From Bacteroidota bacterium (GTDB lineage: Bacteria > Bacteroidota > Bacteroidia > AKYH767-A > OLB10): DNA of 64,000 bases. A program made the position numbers and the translations under genes. The stretch covers positions 1-64,000 of the forward strand of contig JADKDR010000010.1 of NCBI GenBank assembly GCA_016714535.1, written 5' to 3'. Shown in pieces: positions 51,211-62,600 of the stretch. The notes beneath the pieces were generated by a model. That model ran no database searches and was not told where the DNA came from. It saw nothing but the letters and a program-made list of their open reading frames with translations. Position 1 is the stretch's first letter. Each line of letters starts with the position of its first letter.

Positions 51211-51239
51211 TTGCTTATTCCTTAAAAGCAATATTTTTG
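51211..51239 (+). promoter_or_regulatory. Promoter of the NTF2-like lipoprotein gene
   Basis: TTG at 51,211-51,213, an 18-base spacer and TATTTTTG at 51,232-51,239 match the Bacteroidota minus-33/minus-7 pattern closely. The downstream ATG is 29 bases on. Confidence 0.55.
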
Positions 51240-51267
51240 CTTGCACGAATTCCAAAGCAATTAACTA

Positions 51268-51721
51268 ATGAAAAAAATATTCCTGATAGCATTGCCTGCT
51301 ATGATGATCATAATGGCTTGCCAAAATGCTACTCAGAAAAATGAATTGAACGATAAAAGCAGTATTGACGTTAAGCATATTATTAAATCATACCATGAAT
51401 TATTTAATAATCATGACTGGGAAAAAATGGCTGCCATGTATTCTGAAACTCCAGAAATGAAAGATCCTGCTTTCGGAGTAAAAAGTATTAAGATCTCACA
51501 ATCCGATATTATTAAAAAATACAAGGAGCTAAATATGATGATTCCGGATGTACACGATTCTGTAATTTCCATGTACCCTTCGGGAGATAATGATTGTTGA
51601 GTTTGTTTCTTCTGGCACTGCGCCTGACCGCGCACGTTTCGAGTTGCCCATTTGTACCATTTTCGAAATTCGAGATGTTAAAATTTTAAAGGACTTAACC
51701 TATTATGATAATTTTCAATAA
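51268..51721 (+). pseudogene. SnoaL/NTF2-like lipoprotein (frameshifted)
   Basis: About 150 residues. Lipoprotein signal MKKIFLIALPAMMIIMAC with Cys at 18, then an NTF2/SnoaL-like fold: IIKSYHELFNNHDWEKMAAMY and YSETPEMKDPAFG in the first frame, and EFVSSGTAPDRARFELPICTIFEIRD ending in LTYYDNFQ in the second. The frame changes near 51,590 at GATAATGATTG. It is probably an outer-membrane-anchored ester-cyclase-like protein of unknown substrate. Confidence 0.75.
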
Positions 51722-51773
51722 AATAAAGTTCAGCCAGTTTACCAGGTAGCCAAAGAGGTAACTTGGTCATGGT

Positions 51774-51806
51774 ATACATATATATATGAATACATATATA
51801 TATATG
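51774..51806. repeat. AT-alternating tandem block
   Basis: Two tandem copies of ATACATATATATATG-like sequence, each self-complementary, in the 135-base gap before the DinB-like gene. It may form a cruciform or simply be slippage-prone sequence. Confidence 0.5.
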
Positions 51807-51856
51807 CAATTAGCAAACATAGTTGGAAGTAGATATTAAAATAAACAATTAGAAAA

Positions 51857-52327
51857 ATGAATAGCACCGGTCAATTATCAAAACACTTATACGAAGTTTA
51901 TTTTGGCGGAAACTGGACATGGGTTAACCTGCGCGATACTTTAAGTGAAGTAACCGTAGAGGAGGCAACTACTAAACAGGAGCACTTCAATACCATAGTA
52001 GCCCTTGTTTATCATATTCATTATTTTGTAATGGCAATTACCAAAGTACTTAATAATGAAGAGTTAGATTCAAATGATAAGTTTAGTTTCAATCATCCTA
52101 CGATAAATACGAGGGAGGAGTGGGAGCATTTTCTTCAATCTGTATATGCCGGGGCAAGGCAACTTTGTAAAAAAATTGAAGCGATAGAAGAAGCCCGGTT
52201 GGGCGAAATTTTTGTCAAAGAAAAGTATGGAACCTACTACCGAAATATTTTAGGATTAATTGAACATATACATTACCACCTTGGTCAAATTGTAATAATT
52301 AAGAAATTATTGAAGACGAAAAACTAG
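51857..52327 (+). CDS. DinB/DUF1572-like protein
   Basis: 156 residues, mostly four helices. Spaced histidines HFNTIVALVYHIHYF and IEHIHYHLGQIVIIKK fit the metal-binding triad of the DinB-like fold used in thiol-transfer and stress proteins of Bacteroidota. It is a cytoplasmic protein with no signal peptide. It follows the lipoprotein gene after 135 bases and may have its own promoter. The enzymatic role is unknown. Confidence 0.75.
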   Translation: MNSTGQLSKHLYEVYFGGNWTWVNLRDTLSEVTVEEATTKQEHFNTIVALVYHIHYFVMAITKVLNNEELDSNDKFSFNHPTINTREEWEHFLQSVYAGARQLCKKIEAIEEARLGEIFVKEKYGTYYRNILGLIEHIHYHLGQIVIIKKLLKTKN

Positions 52328-52944
52328 TTTTTCATAAATCGGGAGCGCAATTTTCAACATTTATTTTCATAGTTGGATATAACAAAAGGACGGCAAGCTG
52401 TAGTGTCAGTTTTTGTAAAAAATTGATGTGCCCATTCGCTAAAAAGGGTTCATGCTTTTTCGATTTTTTGCACGAAAATTTTTAATCATCGTTTTTGTTC
52501 CACCCAGCATTTTACAAAACTTTCAAAAAATTTGTTAATAAGTATTTTGGTAAAATATTTTTATTTCATATTTATAATTTTGGTATAGTTAATCTGTATT
52601 GGTGTTAATATATAAAATATATTGGCAAAATATATTGTAAAATATTATTCAGGGTCCAGATGGGTGTTTTGGCTAGTCTAAATTTTAAACATTCGCCAAA
52701 TTATTGGTGTCAAATACCAATTTGTTTTATTTTGGTGTTTAAATTTTAGTTTCATTTGCCTAGATTTTCAATTTTTAGGCAGTTGTACTGCTTTCGCTCT
52801 TTCAGATTTTGGCCAGCACGTGGAATTTTTGATGAACTTTTAAGCTAAATATATTCAATTCCAAATACGCGCTAAGGTGCCGTAGTAGTGGCTTCTACGG
52901 ATTTTTTGACTTTTAAAATTTATTTTTTTAAAACTTTTATAATT
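52328..52944. other. Long AT-rich intergenic region
   Basis: Over 600 bases with about 75% A+T, with repeated TTTTGGTGTTTAAATTTTAG and TTGGTGTTAATAT-like words. No gene, hairpin or convincing TAnnTTTG box was found. It probably contains the promoter of the following secreted protein. Confidence 0.35.
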
Positions 52945-53283
52945 ATGAGAAATCTTTTTTCGAAACACGTTATGTTAATGGCAATTGCCGCATTTTGCAT
53001 TTTTTGTGCTGCCGGTGCAAACGCACAAGTGCAGCAAAATCAACAATCACAACAGATTTGGCCTGACCTTACATGTACAACCTACCTTAGTGAGGATTGT
53101 TATGTATTTATTGGCGACAAAATTTATTTGTGTCAAAAAAACGTCCTGACCAAAGCGTTGAATGAAGTGATAGTTGGTAAAACTATTTTTATAAAGCGCG
53201 ATGGAACGTACATCAACAATGGCGTTTCGCAAAAGTTGAAGCCTGGTGCTCGTATTAAGCCTGATGGCCAACTGTTTAATTAA
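52945..53283 (+). CDS. Small secreted protein, DUF6799-like
   Basis: 112 residues. The start is taken at MRNLFSKHVMLMAIAAFCIF, giving a signal peptide cleaved after ANAQ; an upstream ATG would add 19 residues. The mature part is short beta-rich repeats: DCYVFIGDKIYLCQKN, VIVGKTIFIKRDGTYIN, SQKLKPGARIKPDGQL, recalling the DUF6799 pattern of alternating name/value strands. It precedes the giant adhesin on the same strand by about 400 bases. The role is unknown. Confidence 0.6.
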   Translation: MRNLFSKHVMLMAIAAFCIFCAAGANAQVQQNQQSQQIWPDLTCTTYLSEDCYVFIGDKIYLCQKNVLTKALNEVIVGKTIFIKRDGTYINNGVSQKLKPGARIKPDGQLFN

Positions 53284-53699
53284 CAGCAACGTCAACTTTC
53301 AATAACTCACTTTTTAAAGAGATTATGAACTACTCCAATTTGCTTAACTATTATCCTAATGGCAAGGTCTCATTGTTACAATGGCACCTAGTATGCGTTA
53401 TGCTGGTGTTATGCAATTGTTTTATAAATGGTACCCTTTATTTAAAATCAAAATCAAAATTTAAATCTTATCTTTTATTCTTCTGCCTTGATAGTGCTGA
53501 ATTTTTATTCAAATTCAGGATGAGACTTCTCATCAATTGCTATCCGCGCGGAAGTGACTTACATAATAAATCTGGTGGACTACTACTTTTCAATTCCACT
53601 CTTGCCAGCGAAAATTTTCAATATTCAATGGCACTTTGACACTCAGGATTACCCAATCCTTTTTTAAAAAACCAATAATTAAAACAAACAAATAAAAAT
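53284..53699. other. Intergenic region upstream of the giant adhesin
   Basis: 415 bases. A 104-codon frame at 53,325-53,639 has no codon signal and no recognisable domain, so I do not call it. An A-rich AAAAACCAATAATTAAAACAA leader precedes the adhesin ATG. Confidence 0.4.
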
Positions 53700-56600
53700 A
53701 TGATACGAAATTTTATCAAATCAATTAAAAAGCTTAAGGAAACTGCGTATACCAGCAAAGTTACTTTAGCCATTTTAGGAGTTGCTGCACTATCGTTTGC
53801 AACACCTAATGTAAATGCACAGGTTGATATTACATCTACTGTGCCTATTAGCACCGATCCATTGGATGTATGTGCTGAAGCAAAAAACTTTACCGTTACT
53901 TTTGAATGCATTGACTCTACAACAAGTAACTCAGTTACATTAAATCTACCTACTGATGTAGTCTACGTACCTGGCAGTGCCAGTGGTACCGCATTTGTTT
54001 CTGAAGGAAATATAAGCAACCCAAGCGCTCCGGTTATTAACCTGGTTGATATGAATCCGGGTGATATAGTTACATTGAGTTTTCAGGCAAGAGCTTACTG
54101 CGGTAGAATCAATAGCGCCATACAAGAGAACAACTATGAATTTAGTGGTTCGGGTGGCAGTACCGGCAATCTATCAGACCAATACAATGTTCGCTATGCA
54201 GCTTTAACAATTGTTTCAATTAGTAATCAGTCTTATTCAGGACTACCAGGCTCAACGTTTACCAGAACCGTTACTGTTCGTAATGGTGGTTTTGGTAAAG
54301 TGCCCGAAATAAGAATTGACGAAGTCAATGATAATGGGTTACAAGTAGTTGCGGTTTCGGGAGTGCAAGGTAGTACTGCGTTACCTTTTGTAAATGGAAC
54401 ATTTATTATCAATGATTTTACAAGTATTGGTAATGGTAATAATTATCTTGATGGAAATGAACAAATATCTTTTACCGAAACGGTAAAACTTCCCGGAACA
54501 TTTCAGTTTTGTGGTGGTGGTAGCAGCGGCTCAAATCAAACTGACTACAATGCCTATTATGGATGTAATGGCAATAATCAATGTCCTGTTACTAACTCAA
54601 CCGATATTAGCGATCAGGATATAGCGGGAGCATCATGGGCTAACACAACTCCTTCTTTTAATATTGGTTTCACATACACGTTTACAAAGCCTGCAATTCC
54701 TGCATGCGCATCACAGCCATTTCAACATTCTATTACGTATACTAACTCAGGTACCGATACAGCGTTCAATACCCAAGTTACCATTTACGCTCCATCATGG
54801 AATGCCGGAGGCGGGGGGTTATCGTATGTAAATAATTTTACGGTTGATGGCAGTTCTGTTACTCATACAGTTATTGCAGCTCCAAGCTTTTTCTATGGCA
54901 CTGTTGCTTCTGGCGGTGCAACCAGGGCATTGGTTGATATAGGTACACTTGCTCCGGGGCAATCCAAGACTATTGCATTTGACTTAATAAGAGCTTGTCA
55001 GCCCAACATGTGTGTAGTAAACAATGACTATTATTATGACTATTATGCTGAAATTGTAGGATTTAACACCTGTGGTGGATCATCTAGCTATAATGGTACC
55101 GGTTGGATTGGATATGATGCCACTGCTCCTACTTATGACTACTCAACATATTACTTTAACTCCGATCCAAGCTTTAACCTGTTTGCCAGGCCAGGTCAGA
55201 AGGATACTTTTTGTTTAAATGACTTGGTCATTTTTCCTCCACAAATGGATAATACCGGATATGCTGAATTTGTATTTACTATACCAGATAATTTAAATTA
55301 TATACCTGGCGATTACATAAGCTATAAACTAGGCAATGGCTTTGATTATCCAATGGCTGCCGGCTTCCCTCTTCTTAGTGGTAACACGCTTACACTTCGC
55401 TATAATGTTGCTGATGGGGCTGGTAATTTTCCGGTAAATGCATTTGATAATTATGCTGATATATGCATTACCCTTACCGGTTCTACTGATCCTACAAAAT
55501 GCGGAACCGGTGGAAATGTTCAAATGAAAACGGTGGTAACGCCTTCGGCAGCCTGCTCTTGCTCATTTGCTTACGGCTGTTATGGGGGCGATCCAAATGG
55601 TCCTGCATATTGGTACATTGAACTCGAGTGTCCTTATGGCGTTTTAGCTAATAATCCTTGCGAAGGGTTAAACGGCCTCGATGTTGATATATACCGTATA
55701 ACAATTGGATATCAGGATGCTAACAATGATCAAATTGCTGATAATACTTCACTTGCCGATCCCTCTTTAATAAATAAAAAGATGGGTTTAAGTTGCGATG
55801 TATTCCAACTAAAATATACTGGAGTGGTATATAACCCCAATGCGGCAACCAATTGGAACCAGGGATTTTTGCAAATTAACGGAATAGGCTCAGCTAATAC
55901 CTTTGGGCCTGAATGGCAAACCATAACTGCTTCAATCTATGATGCTAGTACTGGTTCCTATATCAATTGCAACCTTACGGCTAATTTGCATCAGTTTACT
56001 TCAACCATAGACTTAAGCGCTTGTGGTCATAATTTTGACCAGGGTGATTCAATTACCATATTGGCAAACTTTAAGCTTGCATCACAAAACGTAAGTTGGA
56101 GCGATAATAGAGTTTATGTGCAAGGCAAAGTGGGTCCCGATCCTTATAGTGCTACAGAACCATCTCCTTCCAATAATTTTGGATGCATGATTTTGTATGA
56201 TTATTTCAGAACGAGGGCTATTACATGGCAAACAACAGTAAATGTGTCGCAAACTCCATCTGGTTGCGGCAGCGGTATTGTTGATTTTACTTTATATGGT
56301 GGACATCATGGAAATTTTGCTACCTTCCCAAATGAGGTTAGAAATATAATTTCTCCTACGGTTTGGACTATAGGTTTGCCAAATGGGGCTCAACTTGATA
56401 GCGCTGAGCTTTATGTGTACTCTCCATATTATGGATGGAAAAATTATGGCTCTATAAATCCCGCTTCTTATTCTTCGGGGCTTGTTACGTACGATTGGAC
56501 AAGTAAGCTCGGCATAAATGGAGGCCCCATTCCGCTCGAAGAGCAATCAAATAATTATTATTGGTATACGGTAAAGATATATTACAGAAATGGTTGCGAT

Positions 56601-59600
56601 CCGGTCAATCAATATAACTTACCCTGGACAGCCGAATTTGATAATGAGCCTACATTTGATTGTAAGTTAGCTTCTGAAACCAGACCCGGCTTATGGAATG
56701 CCGAGAATTTTCAGACCGGTTCAGCTTTAGCTATAACAACAGCCACACCAACAGTTAATGCCAATGGCAAAAACGTTTATTGGTTGGTTAACCTTTACAA
56801 TCAATCCAGTTCTACTATAGTGGCCCCATGGCTTGCTGAAAAACCAGGAGTAAATGGAATTACCATAAACAAAGTTTGGGAATATCCTTGTAATGGCGAT
56901 ACTGCAATTCACTTTGCAGATTACACTCCTGTTAATGGCATGTTCCAATTATCTAGCATCCCTGCAAATACAACAAAATGCGTAGTGGTATGCGCTACCA
57001 TAACCGGTTGTAAACGCGATAGCATAACAGTAATGTCGGGCTATGATTGCAGTGGCTTGTACCCCACAAATATTAGTGACTTAAGTAATCTGTGTAACCT
57101 AAATTTCCAGGAATTGAAAGAGGTTCCTACTAAAGCACAATTACAATTGATTATTACTGATAAGCCTGATCCTGCCGATACACTTGATTTGTGTGAAGAG
57201 TTTGGTTATGAAATAGCCATACGCAGTGCGCAAGTCGGAACCATTTATCAGCCTTATGCCCAGTTTATTATGAGTCCACTGATTGGGGTAGTTATTGTAT
57301 CGGGTACTTCTCAGTTAGAATATCCTTCGGGCAGTGGCAATTGGGTCACAATTGCTGATCCAACCAAAATTGGAAATAGTTTTTATTGGTATGTATATAA
57401 TGAGCCTTCGGTAGCAAGCACCATTGGTGCTAATGGATTGCCCGGTATATTATCTTTTCCAATGAATGAATTCAAAGTAAGATTTAGAGCAAAAACTACT
57501 CCTTGTGATATTAAGAATCGTTCTAAGTTCCTATTTGATGCCAATGGAAAAAAAGCTTGTGGAAGTAAAGCAAGTGCTACCAATCAGATAACATCACCTA
57601 TTTATATCAAAGGAGCTCCATCTGGAGTTAATAACTACATTGTAAATATTTCGGTTGATAGTGCCAATTCATGCTCTGTTAATTCGGTTCCTGTAAGAAT
57701 ATCCATTAAGAATAATGTCCCAAGAAAGACCAAAGCAGCTGAATATATAGATTTTGTAGTATTCGATGGAGCTACTTTAACTTCTGTCACTCCGGTGCGT
57801 AATTCTCCCAATCCACCTACCGTAATTCCGGATACAGGTGGTACCGTTTACCGATTCCCTATGAAGGCTGGTATTCTTGTTAAGGATTCAATGGTGTTTA
57901 TTGCTAACATGACCCTGAATCCATTGCTTGCTTGCGATGTATTTGAGGTTCCATTAGAAGTTTCGGTAAATCAAAATTTCAATGCAGTATGTATTGATAA
58001 TGGTCAGGTTTGCCTAATAGCTAATATATTAGGCAGCGATGAAGATGCTATCTATATCAATCGCCCAATTATTGATCTGTTGGATATTACAGCTACCGCG
58101 CAGTCCAATGCCCCAACGGGTGAAAAGTTGCATGTAATTATCAATATGCAAAATACAGGAACATTGCCATTTTCAACATCTTCTCCTTTCAACATTAATT
58201 TCTATAACGATGCTGATTTATCAGGCTCAGTTACTTTAGGTGATGTTTTCTTCTCAACGGTTTCAGTGGCAGCAAATATTGGTGCTAATGGAGGATTATA
58301 TACACTTGATACGATGTTAAATGTTCCGGCAGGTTTGGCTTGTCCATTACTTGCTGTAATAGAAGAAGCACCATGCCTTTGCTCACCTGCATTAGTTGGT
58401 ACTTCTGATGTTCCACTATTGCCATCTATTCTTGATCCTACGGTAACCTGTCCTGGAGTTACCACAGTGCCGCTTGGCGAACCTGCTATTAATGGATATA
58501 CCTACCAATGGACAGCAGTTACACCGGGAGCTCTTGCATTCTTAAGCGCTACCAATATTGCAAATCCAACATTCTTAAAAACTAATAACTCATCTGGTTC
58601 TGTCGAGACCTATGTTTATAACGTAGTAGTTACACGTTCACCAGGTGGTTGCACTGCAGAGCAAACTGTAACTGTAAATCTTAATCCAAATACCTTATGT
58701 CTACTTGGCTCTTTAGGAAATTACGTTTGGTATGATGACAATGCAAATGGCAATCAGGATGAACCTGCAGCTAACGGTATTAATGGAGTAACGGTTTATT
58801 TATACTCTTCTACCGACAATATTGTTGGTAATGGGGATGATGTATTAATCGACTCTACTGTTACTGCTAACAATGGTGCACAACCAGGATATTATTTATT
58901 CGATCAATTAACATCAGGAAACTATTTTGTTGTATTCCCAACAACTGTTCCTAATTCAACAGGCTTAACCGGAGTTGTTAATCAGGCACCACAAGTTGAT
59001 GGAAATAATGATGCTAATGCTTCTGGTCAGAGTGGTATGGTTACTATCAATGTAAACAATCCAGGTCTTGATAAAGATAACCCAACCATCGATGCAGGCT
59101 ATGTTCCTGTTGCAGATGTGTTTGATTTAGCTTTACGCAAAACAACATCGCAAACAAGTCCTGTTAATATTGGCGACAATGTACAGTTCCGTATTGCTGT
59201 GTTTAATCAAGGTAATGTAGAAGCATACAATGTGCAGATATCAGATTATATTCCTGCAGGATTTACATTTAATCAAGGTGCAAGCACCGGATGGACACCT
59301 GTTAATGCGAGTTTGGCAACCTTTAATATTTTAGGACCAATTTTGCCTGGCGATAGTCAAGTTGTTTTAATTACGTTAACAGTTAATGCAACTGCAGCTG
59401 CAGGTGGTAGTCTTACCAACCGTGCTGAAATTAGTGCTGCCGACAACGATTTGAATAATGGCAACACCCCTCCAACGGATGTTGACTCGCAGCCTGATCA
59501 AACCCCAGGTAACGATACCGAAGTGGATAATGAAATTAATAATGGCGGTGGTGATGAAGACGATGCAGATCCGGCCTCTGTTACATTCAACTTTGTTTAT

Positions 59601-62600
59601 GATTTAGCACTTACTAAAGTTGTTAATGGTGGCCCTTTTGCTCCGGGAGAGAATGCAACGTTTACTATAACAGTTTACAATCAAGGTAATGTTACAGGTA
59701 CCAATATTAATTTGGTTGACTACGTTCCAGCCGGTCTTACATTAAATGATCCCGATTGGAGTATGAGTGGCGCTAATGCTGTTCTTAATACACCAATAGC
59801 AAGCCTTGCAGGAGGTAGCAGTACTTCACGCGATATTACATTTACAATTGATTCAAATTATGCTACCCTTCAAATTGTAAATTATGCTGAAATTAGCTCT
59901 TCAACTAACTCAATGAGTTTGCCTGATATTGATTCTCCGGAAGATACTATTCAAGGCAATGATGCCGGTGGTTTACCTGACGGTGCTTCCGATAATTCAA
60001 CTAATGGAGATGGTAGTGGCAATCCTTTAGATGACAATGCTGCTACTGACGAAGATAATCAAGACCCTGCAGTAATTGAGGTTGATCAAATATTTGACCT
60101 TGCATTAACTAAGAAATTAGTAGGTGGCCCACTGTTCAATGCAGGAAGCAACGTTACTTTTAATATCATGGTTTATAATCAAGGTATTGTAAATGCAACA
60201 AATATTCAGATAAGTGATTACATCCCTAATGGATTGACCTTAGATGATGCCAACTGGACCAATAATGGTGGCATTGCTACTTTAAATTCACCAATTGCTT
60301 CGTTACTAAAAGGTGATAGCACGCAAGTTTCAATTTCATTTAAAATAAACGTAAGTTATACCGGCACTCAAATAATAAACGTTGCCGAAATTTCTTCTAG
60401 CGATAATGCGCTTGGATTAGATGATATTGACTCGCCTGAAGATAATAATAACGCCAACGATGCAGGTGGTCAACCTAATTCACCAGCCGATAATGAAACT
60501 GGTGGTGACGGCACGGGTGCGCCTGGTGACGGAAATGCCGCAACTGACGAAGATAACAGCGACCCGGCACTTATTCTTGTTTTACCTTGTGACCTTTCCG
60601 CTAGCATTTCATCTTCAACCAACATAGCTTGCAATGGTGGAAGTGAAGGCTCAGCAACAGCAGTTCCAGCCAACGGTACTTCTCCATATTCATATGTTTG
60701 GAGCAATGGCAACACCACCGACATGATAACAGGTCTTGTAGCTGGTATTTATACCATTACCATTACCGATTTCTATGGCTGTACTGCAACGGCTACAGTT
60801 CAAATCACTCAGCCCGCTCCTGTGGTAGTTTCATGCGCAGGTAGCGATCCAACGGCTGTAAACGTAACTGATGGTTATGCAATGGTTAATGCAACGGGCG
60901 GCACTCCTCCATACACTTACTTATGGAGCAATGGGTCTACTGATACTATTGCAACCGGATTAGGAAGCGGAGTGTATACGGTTACAGTTACAGATGCAAA
61001 CGGATGCTTTGATACTTGTCATGTAACATTAAACGAAGCACAGTCATTTGACCTGGCATTGAAAAAAGAAATTTCTAGTGCTGGACCATTCGGCCGTGGT
61101 AGCAATGTAACTTTTGCTATAACAGTTTACAATCAAGGAAATGTAGAAGGTACTAATATTCAAGTATCTGATTACATCCCTGCCGGCATGACGCTTAACG
61201 ATGCCAACTGGACAGAGTCAGGTGGAATAGCAACGTTGAATTCAACAATTGCTTCTCTTATGCCTGCAACTTCAACAGTTGTAAATATCACGTTACAAAT
61301 TGATGCCAATTTTAATGGATCACAACTGGTTAATTATGCCGAAATTAGTTCATCTGATAATATTTATTCATTGGATGATATTGATTCTCCGGAAGATCAG
61401 GATAATACGAATGATGCTGGTGGTCAGCCCGACTCAGGTGCTGATAACTATGTGGATGGTAATGGAACAGGAACTCCAGGTGATGGCGTTGACTCTACGG
61501 ATGAAGATAATCATGATCCTGCATTAGTAAACGTAGATAACTTTGACTTGGCCTTAACTAAAGTTGTTTCTTCTTCCGCACCTTATATACCTGGTAGCGA
61601 TGTAACGTTTACAATTACCGTTACAAATCAGGGTACACTTGAAGGAACCAATATTCAAATTACAGATTATATACCTACAGGCATGTCATTGAATGATGCT
61701 GATTGGACAGTGGCAGGAAGTATTGCTACCTTGAATACTCCAATTGCCTCACTTGCTTCAGGCTCAAGCACCACTGTAGATATTACCCTTGCAATTGATG
61801 CAAACTATACCGGTACTACACTGGTTAATTATGCAGAAATTTCAGGTAGCGATAATGTATTGAATCTTGACGATTTTGATTCTCCCGAAGATCAGGATAA
61901 TACAAACGATGCCGGTGGCTCACCTGGAACTGCTGCTGATAACTATGTTGATGGAGATGGTTCTGGTACACCTGGCGATGGCGTGGATGCAACAGATGAA
62001 GACAATCATGACCCGGCCTTAATAAACATTACTCCGGCAGGTACTTTTGATCTTGCACTTACTAAAATTGTAAGTTCTCCTGCACCTTATTTCCCGGGTA
62101 ATGCTGTAACGTTTACTATTACCGTATACAATCAGGGTACTGTTGATGCATCAAATGTTTATGTTACTGATTATTTCCCATCAGACATGTATGTAAATGA
62201 TGCTAACTGGACAGATAACGGCAATAGCACAGCAACATTAGCAAGTCCAATTGCTTCTTTGCTTGCAGGCGATTCAGCCGTGCTTACAATTGATTTGGTT
62301 ATTGATCCATTATTCTTTGGTACTTCACTTGTGAACTATGCTGAAATTAGTGCAGCTACAAGTGCTAATGGTCAACCTGATATCGATTCTGATCCTGATC
62401 AGGATAATACAAACGATGCTGGTGGTCAACCTAATTCGCCTGCTGATAACACAACAGGTGGTGATGGTACTGGTACCCCCGGTGATGGAAATGCCACAAC
62501 AGACGAAGATGATCATGATCCAGCGTTGATACCTGTTTCCGAAAAGGTATTTGACTTGGCATTACGTAAAAAGCTCTCATCTGCTGGTCCGTTCTCTCCT

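Noticed and set aside
53325..53639. 104-codon frame before the adhesin
   Set aside because: No signal peptide, domain or codon bias; probably chance in AT-rich DNA.
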